In this document: piece by piece, positions 54,340 to 64,000 of the stretch | How positions within the stretch are numbered: the stretch's first letter is position 1 | Layout of the letters: every line of letters begins with the position of its first letter | DNA from: Tritrichomonas musculus | Lineage: Eukaryota > Parabasalia > Tritrichomonadida > Tritrichomonadidae | Assembly (NCBI GenBank): GCA_039105265.1 | Contig: JAPFFF010000059.1 | Coordinates: 124,001-188,000 of the forward strand | Length of the DNA stretch: 64,000 nucleotides | Reading direction: 5' to 3' | The notes under the pieces: generated by a model | Databases searched by the model: none | Told to the model about the DNA's origin: nothing | The model's input: the letters and a program-made list of their open reading frames with translations, nothing else | Position numbers and translations under genes: made by a program

Positions 54340-54537
54340 AAATTTATATATTAAAATACCGTATCGATACCTAAAAAAAGTATTATAAAGTACTTTTTTA
54401 ATAATCGCTGATACTCTAAAAATACCGAAGCACTTTTGTATCGATACTAAAAAATACCGAGCCAAAAAGTATCGATATTTACCGAATACCGACACTTCTT
54501 CGGTAACCGGTATTTAGTTGTGCCGATAAACAACGCT
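54340..54537. mobile_element. Right end of a hAT element
   Basis: The stretch ends in CAACGCTG, the inverted form of a hAT-type CAGCGTTG terminus, preceded by clustered subterminal motifs (TATCGATAC, TACCGAA, GGTAACCGGTA). No matching left end was found. It lies 1.2 kb after the transposase fragment and may be its right terminus. Confidence 0.5.
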
Positions 54538-54735
54538 GGTGAAAACATTAAATTAATTAAATTAATTAATGTCATTTCATTCTTATATCTTTTGAAACAT
54601 GACAATTAATTTTATTTTAAAATCAATATGTATAGTAGATAAATAAAAATTTTAACCATGAAAATGAGTAATGCATTGCAAAATCTATTATTATTAAGTT
54701 AATAATACCTTTTAGACATTAAACAAATTCATTTT

Positions 54736-54739
<4 letters not shown>

Positions 54740-54784
<45 letters not shown>
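54740..54784. repeat. Poly-A tract, 45 bases
   Basis: An uninterrupted run of 45 adenines, the longest homopolymer in the window. Its length in the assembly is uncertain. Confidence 0.9.
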
Positions 54785-54789
<5 letters not shown>

Positions 54790-54976
54790 AATAACCAAAT
54801 TTTATTTCAAATAACCTATAAAATAAAATAATTCATAATGTTTAATATAATAAATAATTAAAAAAAATTAATTTCTTTCAATGAAACCACTTTTTAAATA
54901 AAAATAACAAGCAAAAAAATGTCAATAACTTTTTATGAGAAAAAAGTTATTCAAAAAGTGTTAATTGAAAGGAATT

Positions 54977-55034
54977 CGAGTTTATTCGGACCTACTTTTT
55001 GAGCTTCGCTCAAAAAGTAGGTCGTATAAACTCG
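54977..55034. repeat. Near-perfect 58-bp hairpin
   Basis: Arms of 28 and 27 bases (CGAGTTTATTCGGACCTAC... and its inverse) pair with two small differences around a TTC loop in the context GAGCTTCGCTC. It could be a tiny foldback element. Confidence 0.75.
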
Positions 55035-55874
55035 TAAATTATTTCAAAGGGGTCATGAGAAAAATTAATTTAAAATGTTTAACAATTTAATCAGACTTAT
55101 GTACCAAAATCGACTCTTTCCTACCCACCAAATTCAATTTGAGACCTATTTGACCTTAATAATCATATCAAGTCGAAATAAACAAAAATAAAGAGATAAT
55201 TAAATGATTTTCTCTACTTTTACTAAACTATATATTCTTTGTTTCTTACCATTCACTCTTATGTATTTGCTTCTCATCTTATATTCTTCAAAGATTTCCT
55301 CCACAATTTTAAAGTTAAAGAGTAGATATAATTATTTCTCTCCATTATATCTTTTTCTTTTATAATTATTACGTCTTTCTTTGTTTCTTATACATTTGTT
55401 TCATTAATTATGTCATCCCATATATAAATTAAATACCTAATCTAAGAAACTTTATCCATTGAAAGCCATGCATTTGCTCTTAATTAATTTGATTTTATCT
55501 TTTTTCTATTCTTGGTAATCTTAGATGTACATTTGTCCTTCGGTACCTTTAATTGTTTCCTGTATATATAGGTTGTCAAGATGAAATATCAATTTCTTCC
55601 TATAAATTATACGACTGATGAAACCGAATCAAATGGAGTCTGAATGAATACTGATATCAGCTTTTTACTTAATGATTAGTATGATTGATTACATGAGGTA
55701 TTTATTATTATAGAGTGTTCGATAAGTCTTTGGCTTTTCGATACACAAACATGCTTTAATATAATTAATAATATAACTTTACTTATTTAATTATTTATTG
55801 AGCTAAGGTTCTCATTAGATTACTAAAACTCTACAGGGAGTTTCATAATCTTGATATTAAGCCAATTGAAGAAT
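55035..55874. other. AT-rich region without a gene
   Basis: I see no gene or RNA. From about 55140 on, pyrimidine-rich stretches with short TTTCTT-like redundancy occur. Confidence 0.45.
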
Positions 55875-56025
55875 AACCAACTACAGATGGCGATTTACAA
55901 ATAGCGAATTGAAGATAGAGAACTACAGATGGTGAATTGAAAATGATTGCGAGTTAAAGATAGCAAATTACAGATGGCGAGTCAAAGATTAAAAATTGGA
56001 AATGATAACGAGCTACAGACAATTG
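55875..56025 (+). repeat. Degenerate short tandem repeat (CTACAGATGGCGA type)
   Basis: Variants of AACTACAGATGGCGAATT and GAAGATAGCGAATT alternate about every 15-20 bases. It codes for nothing. Confidence 0.65.
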
Positions 56026-56094
56026 TTTTTCATCAGTAACTTGTCATTTTCTGTAATTATTCTTCTTCTGTTCCTAGTAATCTGTAATTATTTG

Positions 56095-56660
56095 AAAAAT
56101 TGCTTTCTCAATCTTACTGATTCTTGGCCTTATCTTTCTTAATGCCAATAACTCTTACTCAAATCTTTCTCAGTATTATTAATTAACATTAGCTATTACG
56201 CCTTTCTTTCTCAATTTTTCTTCAATCTTTCAAAAAAATGCTCAACATATCTCAATCTTACACCAATCTTTATAAATCTTTCACCTATTTCTCAATTTTA
56301 CAAATTATAACTGATTATAACATTAGTTTATCGCAATTTTACTTTGATCGTTCCCAATCTTACCAATTCTGTGTTAGTTTTTCTCAACTTTTTTAATTTT
56401 ACACTAATCTATCTCAATTTCGCACTGATCTATCCCATGGCTACACAATTATTCTCAATCTTATGCCAACCTTCTAAATATTCAACTCATCTTACACTCA
56501 TATCCCTTCATTTTTTCTCATTCTTGCTAGCAGCTACCAATCCTACTAATTTTTATGCCAATTAATCTATTTATTGCATTTATTTATAGTTTCAATCTAA
56601 CCTTTCGCAATTTCTCTAGTTTTTATGCCTTTTTTCAAATTTTTATAGTAACATTTCTTA
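56095..56660 (+). repeat. Degenerate pyrimidine-rich repeat (TTTCTCAATCTTACCAAT type)
   Basis: For over 500 bases the plus strand is made of loose copies of TTTCTCAATCTTAC and ACCAATCTTT with a period of about 15-20 bases. Frames through it are repeat artefacts. Confidence 0.65.
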
Positions 56661-56828
56661 ATCTTTCTCAAACATCAGTTCTGGCATCCATTTTTTTAGA
56701 TCTTTAGGTAAAATGTTTGAATCTCAGATTATTTTAAGATTTAATTTCTTTTTTCATATTAAGATATTGTTACAACTGAGAATTTTCGACATTACTGATT
56801 GTCCTGAAAAAAGATACCCAAAAAAAAA

Positions 56829-57526
56829 GGAAAATCGGATTTGCCCGCAGCAGTTATGGTCAATATTGGCCTTTATCGTTCTTCAGAAAAAAAAAAGCTT
56901 AGAACTTTTTTCCACTTTTGCAAAAAATACCATGAGTAGCTACTCATGCTTTTTTTCTATATAAAAAAACTTAAACGAATTATTTTATTTTAAGTAAGAA
57001 TTAGTCTTTATCTTAAGCATTTCTTAATGAGCACACAATCGCAAAAGAATTTGTACAATTAATCAAACTTTTGGTTACTTGCTAGCAAAGAAAACGAAAA
57101 TTATCATCTAAATTATATATGAAATATTTATTAAGTAAAAGTCAAATGCACAATCTAGATGAATAAAATTAAATATAATACAGTATCGTTTATGTTAATT
57201 AAATTATTTTTTGATTTTAATGTAATTATTTTCAAATATTAATAATATCATCGAAATGTCTGATCATACGGAATTAAATGCATTATAATAATTAAATAAT
57301 GGCGTATAAAAATTCTGTGATTGTATACTCATTAAGAAATTCTTAAAATAAAGAATTCTAGCTTAAATTAAAATAATTCGCTTAGAATTTTTTTATATAG
57401 AAAAAAGCATGAGTAGCTACTCATGGTATTTTTTGCAAAAGTGGAAAAAAGTTCTAAGCTTTTATTTTCTGAAGAACGATAAAGGCCAATATTGACCATA
57501 ACTGCTGCGGGCAAATCCGATTTCCC
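56829..57526. mobile_element. Foldback/MULE-like element with about 140-bp inverted arms
   Basis: Arms 56829-56969 and 57388-57526 are nearly identical inverted copies, including ATCGGATTTGCCCGCAGCAG, AATATTGGCCTTTATCG and the palindrome CATGAGTAGCTACTCATG. The interior is 420 bases of AT-rich DNA without a gene. Flanks are A-runs, so a 9-bp target duplication of A is possible but cannot be proved. Long arms suggest a Mutator-like miniature element. Confidence 0.75.
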
Positions 57527-58355
57527 AAAAAAAAAAAAAAATTATAGAAATAAATTCTATATATATATAATAATTATAAAAATATAAAAATATTATACAT
57601 AAATAAATAAAAGATAATGTAATATATTTTACAAATAATAAAATAATTGTAAATTTAGGTAATAAATAATCTTTTTTATTTTTACTCATTGCATTGAAAG
57701 ATTCAAAGAAAAATTTTGAGGTTTTGAAATATATTTTTTTTAATAAATAAACCAATATATATTAATTTTTATTCATATTTATATTATTAATTAATAAAAT
57801 AAAATATTTTAACTATTGTATTTCTTTTTTATTTTATTCATATTCCAATATTAATGCTTTTAAAAAATTAATATTTTCTTAAGATTCGTTATAATTTGAA
57901 AAAACAATTTTCTAAAATTACAACCGACTTCTAAGATTTCGCGTTCATCAAGTGGTTTAATCGCATTATTCAACGTTGGATAATGGTATAGAAGTATTTC
58001 TCGTTCTCATACAGCCATTTCGATTGTTTCCTGCATTTTTATATAACTGCATATCTAGAAATTTTTCTCCAAAGCAGATAAAAAGCATTATATTATTACG
58101 AATTATGGTCATTGATTTAATGAATTCAGCTTTAAACTTACAACATTTCATTTATTAAGAATAATATTAGAATTCTTGCACACGCAAATGCATATGAAAC
58201 AAACAAATGCATATACTTGATGTACGCACATTGCTGTTCATTATCGTATTATCGACTTTAATCACATAGCTTTTCTTATAGCTAGTCCAATAATTGGGTA
58301 AAGTATTTTTTATTTCAGAAAAAGTGAATAAAAGTTTAACTTTTTATAATGTTTA

Positions 58356-58388
<33 letters not shown>

Positions 58389-59108
58389 ATAGATTTTTGA
58401 TCGTTTTACGTAAAGTATTATTAGTAATATAACTTATACTAAAGGTCGCAGTTTCGATTCCCATCCTCCCACCAAAAATTATTGTGAAACTTTTTTTCAA
58501 ACCATCAGTAAAATTAAACGTCTGTTTAGTAAACCATCAGTAAAATTAAGATACTTATTTTGTTGCTTAGAATTTTCAAAAGATGGAGATTTTTTTCTCA
58601 ATTTCAAAGCATGATGATTTTTTCTCAGTCAAAATGCTTTAAAATCACCAACAAATTGTTATAAGTTCTTATTAATATTATTTTATAAGTCAATAGTGAA
58701 AATAAAATCTTTTCAATTGCTCCAAAGAAAACAACTTCATAATTTCTAAGTCAATAGTTTTATTTCTTGCATTTATTCATCTATTTGTTTACATATATAA
58801 GTCTTGATATAATTATATTAAAAATATATCCAAATAATTTCGTCAGACAAAAAAAATATCTGATTTTAGCAAATGTTTTTTTGGAAAATATGTCATATTT
58901 ATCAATTATTTACATATTTCACAAGATTTAACCAATTAAATTTAATGATTTTTTAAACAAAGCGAGAATCCAAAAATAATAATTATAATTATAAATAAAA
59001 TACAGTTATTTTTAATGTTGAACTTTTATTATATAGTGATGTTATTTTTATTTTTTTTGGTAAAAAAATAAAAATTACAAAAATCTCAGTATAAACAAAA
59101 TCTTAAAT
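57527..59108. other. AT-rich region without a protein gene
   Basis: Apart from a tRNA-like remnant near 58440 and a 30-base poly-T tract at 58358-58387, I see nothing definite. Short overlapping frames at 57966-58158 on both strands are probably chance. Confidence 0.5.
58440..58482 (+). pseudogene. tRNA 3'-half-like remnant
   Basis: AAAGGTCGCAGTTTCGATTC followed by CCATCCTCCCACCA resembles a tRNA T arm, B box and 3' end with CCA. An upstream AACTTATACTAA recalls an Ile-UAU anticodon loop, but stems do not pair and no 5' acceptor is found. A retro-copied or decayed tRNA is more likely than a working gene. Confidence 0.35.
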
Positions 59109-62100
59109 TTAGATTGCGATTGAAGAGTCTCCTTGTGTTGATGTGGTAGATTGATTCCTCTTCTTAATGACAAGGAAGTAAACAAGGAGAGCAATAATTG
59201 CAGCTACGACGACAACGCAAGCAATAACGATACCAGCAATAGCACCACCAGATAAACCTTTCTTACCATCATCACCTTTCTTTTGGGATTTAGTTGATCT
59301 CATGTAAGCTTTGTTTGCATCGTCTCCATTGGTGTTAGTGCTGTTATAGCATTCAGGATCATTGAAACTTTCACCTCCTCTATAATGTGAGCTGTAATTA
59401 AGGCAAGCTTTATAAGATTCTTCAAGAGAGTCGCCATTAAATTCAGAAATTAATAATTCTTCTTGATCTTCTTGAATGATTTCACCTTCAACTTCTTGTC
59501 TTTCAACAACGATATCACCATCGAAATGTGGAAATCCACCTTTTCCATTGAATACAATTGGGAAAACTGTTTCAGGTGTTTGTCTGTTGTATTTAATGTG
59601 GAACTTAGCTTTTTCAAACTTGGCATTATCCATGCGTAATGAAGAAAGCAAACCAATATAAATGTCTTTCACTAAATCAATATTTTTAACAACAAGATTT
59701 GAACGACCTTGAAGGAAAAGACCTTCGCATGATGTTCCACTATCAGTACCAGTAATTGTTGTTATTGGTTTTCCTTCAACTGGATATACATCAATCTTTT
59801 TGATGTTTAATTTTTCATTTGATTTTAATGTGATTTCTTCACCTGTTGGTTGAATAGTTCCAATATTAAGTACTTCATCTTCTTTGAGATCGCCATCATT
59901 AGGTGTATTAATTGTAATAGTTCCATCACCAACAACATCGAGGTTTGAACTTTGAACAGGATTGACTTTTATAGTTGAGGTGCCTGTGAAATTGACAGCA
60001 ACATCATTTCCACTTTCAGGTAAAACAATTGTAACTTCTTGGCCATTACCAACATTTAATTGGAAGTTTTGTATCTCAGATGGAACTTCAACTTTATTTA
60101 CTGTCTGTGGAAGATTATAGGTATAAAGTGTATCATCTTTATAATTTCCTCCCTTATTAAAGGTTACTTGAGATGAATCTGTTGCATTAGGTACAGCAGC
60201 GCTATCTAAACTATCTATTTTATCAGGTGGGAATGCACTTGGGGTAACTGCAGGAATTGGTTTAATGCATTGGCCTTCAAAGAAATCTAATCCGTCAATA
60301 CAATTGCATCTAGAGATTCCGCCGATTTCTACTGGAGTTGGTTTAAAGAACTTGGTTTCATCGCAAACTATGCATACATTTGTACCTCTTGTAGAACAGT
60401 TTGCACAGCCAATAATATTTTCAGTACATGTTGCATTTCCATCTTCAACGCATGATTTACCATCAAAAGTTGGTTTCAAATCTCCTTCACAAGTCACACA
60501 GATTTCTTGTGAATTTACGAATTTATTAACTGTGCAATTGGCTATCGAAATTTCTGATTTAACGCATGTACCATTTGAATCAAGAGAAGCTCCATCCAAA
60601 CATGTCTCACAGTGTGTTTCATCTTTACATATCTTACATAATGTATCTTTGCCTTCACCTAAGCATGATCTTTGTGTTTCATCTAAGCATAAGCCATTTT
60701 CTGACTTATATCCACCTTCTTCATCACAAACGCATTTACCATCTTGATTTAACTTGAAATGATTAGATTCATCACAGTTTATACATTTGGAAGCATCATT
60801 AGTATCACATTCTTTGCAATTTACATCATTATCAAAGCAAGTTGGTAAAACGCAAAATCTACGATCAATTGATGTGATGTATCCATTTTCACATTTATTG
60901 CAGTAATAAACATTTTGAATTAGTGGGCAAAAACCTGGAGCACAATTTGGAATATGAACTGAGCAATGAGGTCTGCAAACATCTTCTCCTGTTAAATCAT
61001 CTTTTGAAACACCATATTCACAGTATACACAAGTTCCATTCCTATTATAATAATCGGTTGGGCATTCAATTGGTTTAGGAGTACTAGATTCTGGAGGTTC
61101 AGAAACATCTGGAGGTGTAGGCTTTTGATCAGATGATGAGCCATCATCTGGTTCTTGAGGTGCTGATGATGAGCCATCTTCTGGTTCTTGAGGTGCTGAT
61201 GATGAGCCATCATCTGGTTCTTGAGGTGCTGATGATGAGCCATCATCTGGTTCTTGAGGTGCTGATGATGAGCCATCTTCTGGTTCTTGAGGTGCTGATG
61301 ATGAGCCATCATCTGGTTCTTGAGGTGCTGATGATGAGCCATCATCTGGTTCTTGAGGTGCTGATGATGAGCCATCTTCTGGTTCTTGAGGTGCTGATGA
61401 TGAGCCATCATCTGGTTCTTGAGGTGCTGATGATGAGCCATCATCTGGTTCTTGAGGTGCTGATGATGAGCCATCATCTGGTTCTTGAGGTGCTGATGAT
61501 GAGCCATCATCTGGTTCTTGAGGTGCTGATGATGAGCCATCATCTGGTTCTTGAGGTGCTGATGATGAGCCATCTTCTGGTTCTTGAGGTGCTGATGATG
61601 AGCCATCTTCTGGTTCTTGAGGTGCTGATGATGAGCCATCATCTGGTTCTTGAGGTGCTGATGATGAGCCATCTTCTGGTTCTTGAGGTGCTGATGATGA
61701 GCCATCATCTGGTTCTTGAGGTGCTGATGATGAGCCATCATCTGGTTCTTGAGGTGCTGATGATGAGCCATCATCTGGTTCTTGAGGTGCTGATGATGAG
61801 CCATCTTCTGGTTCTTGAGGTGCTGATGATGAGCCATCTTCTGGTTCTTGAGGTGCTGATGATGAGCCATCTGCACCACTTTGTCGGCATCCTCCAGATC
61901 CATCATCTTCGTATCCACCTGCTTCGTCACAAACACATGTTCCTTCTGTTTCACCTGCGACAAAGTGATTTGTTGAATCACAAACGCATGTTCCTTCTGT
62001 TTCTCCTGCGACAAAGTGATTATCGCCATCGCATTCGCAAGTAACTGGTGATCCTCCTGCTGCGGTATTCTTCCATCCTGGTTTACAGCTTACGCATGTT

Positions 62101-64000
62101 GATGGTGCGGTTTGTTCGCAATTGCATCCTGCTGGGCATGATCCACCGCTTTGTCGGCATCCTCCAGATCCATCATCTTCGTATCCACCTGCTTCGTCAC
62201 AAACACATGTTCCTTCTGTTTCACCTGCGACAAAGTGATTTGTTGAATCACAAACGCATGTTCCTTCTGTTTCTCCTGCGACAAAGTGATTATCGCCATC
62301 GCATTCGCAAGTAACTGGTGATCCTCCTGCTGCGGTATTCTTCCATCCTGGTTTACAGCTTACGCATGTTGATGGTGCGGTTTGTTCGCAATTGCATCCT
62401 GCTGGGCATGATCCACCGCTTTGTCGGCATCCTCCAGATCCATCATCTTCGTATCCACCTGCTTCGTCACAAACACATGTTCCTTCTGTTTCACCTGCGA
62501 CAAAGTGATTTGTTGAATCACAAACGCATGTTCCTTCTGTTTCTCCTGCGACAAAGTGATTATCGCCATCGCATTCGCAAGTAACTGGTGATCCTCCTGC
62601 TGCGGTATTCTTCCATCCTGGTTTACAGCTTACGCATGTTGATGGTGCGGTTTGTTCGCAATTGCATCCTGCTGGGCATGATCCACCGCTTTGTCGGCAT
62701 CCTCCAGATCCATCATCTTCGTATCCACCTGCTTCGTCACAAACACATGTTCCTTCTGTTTCACCTGCGACAAAGTGATTTGTTGAATCACAAACGCATG
62801 TTCCTTCTGTTTCTCCTGCGACAAAGTGATTATCGCCATCGCATTCGCAAGTAACTGGTGATCCTCCTGCTGCGGTATTCTTCCATCCTGGTTTACAGCT
62901 TACGCATGTTGATGGTGCGGTTTGTTCGCAATTGCATCCTGCTGGGCATGATCCACCGCTTTGTCGGCATCCTCCAGATCCATCATCTTCATATCCACCT
63001 GCTTCGTCACAAACACATGTTCCTTCTGTTTCACCTGCGACAAAGTGATTTGTTGAATCACAAACGCATGTTCCTTCTGTTTCTCCTGCGACAAAGTGAT
63101 TATCGCCATCGCATTCGCAAGTAACTGGTGATCCTCCTGCTGCGGTATTCTTCCATCCTGGTTTACAGCTTACGCATGTTGATGGTGCGGTTTGTTCGCA
63201 ATTGCATCCTGCTGGGCATGATCCACCGCTTTGTCGGCATCCTCCAGATCCATCATCTTCGTATCCACCTGCTTCGTCACAAACACATGTTCCTTCTGTT
63301 TCACCTGCGACAAAGTGATTTGTTGAATCACAAACGCATGTTCCTTCTGTTTCTCCTGCGACAAAGTGATTATCGCCATCGCATTCGCAAGTAACTGGTG
63401 ATCCTCCTGCTGCGGTATTCTTCCATCCTGGTTTACAGCTTACGCATGTTGATGGTGCGGTTTGTTCGCAATTGCATCCTGCTGGGCATGATCCACCGCT
63501 TTGTCGGCATCCTCCAGATCCATCATCTTCATATCCACCTGCTTCGTCACAAACACATGTTCCTTCTGTTTCACCTGCGACAAAGTGATTTGTTGAATCA
63601 CAAACGCATGTTCCTTCTGTTTCTCCTGCGACAAAGTGATTATCGCCATCGCATTCGCAAGTAACTGGTGATCCTCCTGCTGCGGTATTCTTCCATCCTG
63701 GTTTACAGCTTACGCATGTTGATGGTGCGGTTTGTTCGCAATTGCATCCTGCTGGGCATGATCCACCGCTTTGTCGGCATCCTCCAGATCCATCATCTTC
63801 GTATCCACCTGCTTCGTCACAAACACATGTTCCTTCTGTTTCACCTGCGACAAAGTGATTTGTTGAATCACAAACGCATGTTCCTTCTGTTTCTCCTGCG
63901 ACAAAGTGATTATCGCCATCGCATTCGCAAGTAACTGGTGATCCTCCTGCTGCGGTATTCTTCCATCCTGGTTTACAGCTTACGCATGTTGATGGTGCGG
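59109..64000 (-). CDS. Giant cysteine-rich repetitive surface protein (C-terminal part; start lies beyond the window)
   Basis: One minus-strand frame is open from the right edge to TAA at 59109, at least 1630 residues. From the edge inward it has about eight 90-residue Cys/Gly-rich repeats (CRQSGGSCPAGCNCEQ, TCVSCKPGWKN, NHFVAGETEGTCVCD), 22 copies of the 11-mer PQEP(D/E)DGSSSA, then an EGF/furin-like Cys-rich part (CKICKDETHCETC), then about 300 residues of beta-rich sequence with DGTITINTPNDG-like phrases. A membrane span (GGAIAGIVIACVVVVAAIIA) and a short tail (KKRNQSTTSTQGDSSIAI) end it. The anchor resembles that of the 27177-31790 protein. It is likely an extended adhesin-like surface protein. 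TAAA overlaps the stop. I checked the frame through the non-repeat part and found no stops. Confidence 0.9.
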   Translation of the reverse strand, partial: APSTCVSCKPGWKNTAAGGSPVTCECDGDNHFVAGETEGTCVCDSTNHFVAGETEGTCVCDEAGGYEDDGSGGCRQSGGSCPAGCNCEQTAPSTCVSCKPGWKNTAAGGSPVTCECDGDNHFVAGETEGTCVCDSTNHFVAGETEGTCVCDEAGGYEDDGSGGCRQSGGSCPAGCNCEQTAPSTCVSCKPGWKNTAAGGSPVTCECDGDNHFVAGETEGTCVCDSTNHFVAGETEGTCVCDEAGGYEDDGSGGCRQSGGSCPAGCNCEQTAPSTCVSCKPGWKNTAAGGSPVTCECDGDNHFVAGETEGTCVCDSTNHFVAGETEGTCVCDEAGGYEDDGSGGCRQSGGSCPAGCNCEQTAPSTCVSCKPGWKNTAAGGSPVTCECDGDNHFVAGETEGTCVCDSTNHFVAGETEGTCVCDEAGGYEDDGSGGCRQSGGSCPAGCNCEQTAPSTCVSCKPGWKNTAAGGSPVTCECDGDNHFVAGETEGTCVCDSTNHFVAGETEGTCVCDEAGGYEDDGSGGCRQSGGSCPAGCNCEQTAPSTCVSCKPGWKNTAAGGSPVTCECDGDNHFVAGETEGTCVCDSTNHFVAGETEGTCVCDEAGGYEDDGSGGCRQSGGSCPAGCNCEQTAPSTCVSCKPGWKNTAAGGSPVTCECDGDNHFVAGETEGTCVCDSTNHFVAGETEGTCVCDEAGGYEDDGSGGCRQSGADGSSSAPQEPEDGSSSAPQEPEDGSSSAPQEPDDGSSSAPQEPDDGSSSAPQEPDDGSSSAPQEPEDGSSSAPQEPDDGSSSAPQEPEDGSSSAPQEPEDGSSSAPQEPDDGSSSAPQEPDDGSSSAPQEPDDGSSSAPQEPDDGSSSAPQEPDDGSSSAPQEPEDGSSSAPQEPDDGSSSAPQEPDDGSSSAPQEPEDGSSSAPQEPDDGSSSAPQEPDDGSSSAPQEPEDGSSSAPQEPDDGSSSDQKPTPPDVSEPPESSTPKPIECPTDYYNRNGTCVYCEYGVSKDDLTGEDVCRPHCSVHIPNCAPGFCPLIQNVYYCNKCENGYITSIDRRFCVLPTCFDNDVNCKECDTNDASKCINCDESNHFKLNQDGKCVCDEEGGYKSENGLCLDETQRSCLGEGKDTLCKICKDETHCETCLDGASLDSNGTCVKSEISIANCTVNKFVNSQEICVTCEGDLKPTFDGKSCVEDGNATCTENIIGCANCSTRGTNVCIVCDETKFFKPTPVEIGGISRCNCIDGLDFFEGQCIKPIPAVTPSAFPPDKIDSLDSAAVPNATDSSQVTFNKGGNYKDDTLYTYNLPQTVNKVEVPSEIQNFQLNVGNGQEVTIVLPESGNDVAVNFTGTSTIKVNPVQSSNLDVVGDGTITINTPNDGDLKEDEVLNIGTIQPTGEEITLKSNEKLNIKKIDVYPVEGKPITTITGTDSGTSCEGLFLQGRSNLVVKNIDLVKDIYIGLLSSLRMDNAKFEKAKFHIKYNRQTPETVFPIVFNGKGGFPHFDGDIVVERQEVEGEIIQEDQEELLISEFNGDSLEESYKACLNYSSHYRGGESFNDPECYNSTNTNGDDANKAYMRSTKSQKKGDDGKKGLSGGAIAGIVIACVVVVAAIIALLVYFLVIKKRNQSTTSTQGDSSIAI
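61133..61858 (-). repeat. 22 tandem copies of a 33-bp repeat (11-residue units)
   Basis: Each 33-base unit encodes PQEP(D/E)DGSSSA. Units differ almost only at one base that switches Asp to Glu: 14 units have DD and 8 have ED. The acidic, Pro/Ser-rich array is probably an extended stalk. Confidence 0.95.
61871..64000 (-). repeat. About eight tandem copies of a 270-bp repeat (90-residue units)
   Basis: CTTTGTCGGCATCCTCCAG recurs every 270 bases from 61879 on. Copies look identical except for a silent G/A change in the fifth and seventh copies (near 62991 and 63531). The array continues past the window edge, so its full copy number is unknown. Confidence 0.95.

Noticed and set aside
56344-56964. 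Hydrophobic frames in the pyrimidine-rich repeat and foldback arm
   Set aside because: They are read from simple repeats and from the transposon arm; no coding signature.
60992-62044. Long frames on both strands across the 33-bp array (HHQHLKNQ and SHHLVLEV repeats)
   Set aside because: They are shadows of the in-frame 11-residue PQEPDDGSSSA repeats; any repeat whose length is a multiple of three keeps other frames open.
62048-63934. Repeated 88-codon and 69-codon frames every 270 bases
   Set aside because: They are out-of-frame readings of the 90-residue repeats of the minus-strand surface protein.
61871-64000. CRISPR-like array
   Set aside because: The 270-bp and 33-bp units are contiguous and coding, without unique spacers, and the DNA is eukaryotic.

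Overview
The window looks like nuclear DNA of a trichomonad parasite, most likely Tritrichomonas (T. foetus type). It is very AT-rich. Its genes have no introns that I can see. TCAYTT-like initiators lie about 10-30 bases before several start codons, and TAAA overlaps many stop codons; both are known trichomonad signals. The gene families also fit: BspA-like leucine-rich repeat (LRR) proteins, kinase-LRR fusions, an IBP39-type initiator-binding protein, ankyrin and Sel1 repeats, a GT92-like glycosyltransferase, and Polinton DNA. The species is an inference; no rRNA or marker gene is present.

Layout. 0-9 kb: the start of a PPP-family phosphatase-like gene that has lost catalytic residues, a Polinton fossil with a protein-primed DNA polymerase, and a membrane glycosyltransferase. 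9-19 kb: broken BspA-like fragments (some as inverted duplications), a 2.9-kb degenerate AT-rich satellite, a BTB/BACK-F5/8C gene and an ankyrin pseudogene. 19-32 kb: tRNA-Ser(GCU), an AMMECR1 gene, an initiator-binding-domain gene, a 1080-residue BspA-like protein, and a convergent 1537-residue type I surface protein. 32-45 kb: a broken Sel1-repeat gene, then a nest of DNA transposons: mariner-like (TA target), hAT-like (8-bp target duplications) and two TTAA-flanked elements sharing one TTAA. One TTAA element is interrupted by a compact 3118-bp element with perfect 255-bp inverted ends, a 5-bp TCATA duplication and five unrecognised genes. 45-49.5 kb: two tandem pseudokinase-LRR genes. 49.5-59 kb: more transposon debris (hAT transposase fragment, GC-rich hAT-like miniature element, long-armed foldback) and simple repeats. 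59-64 kb: the 3' part of a large cysteine-rich surface protein with 22 copies of an 11-residue repeat and about eight nearly identical 90-residue repeats; its start lies beyond the window.

How the genes relate. There are no operons. The surface proteins (27-32 kb and 59-64 kb) end in very similar membrane anchors and may be one family. BspA-like LRRs recur alone and fused to pseudokinases, and the pseudogene debris suggests active duplication of that family. The best candidate for an undescribed system is the 3.1-kb element at 41285-44402, whose AG...CT termini and long inverted repeats recall Polintons but which carries no recognisable polymerase, integrase or transposase.
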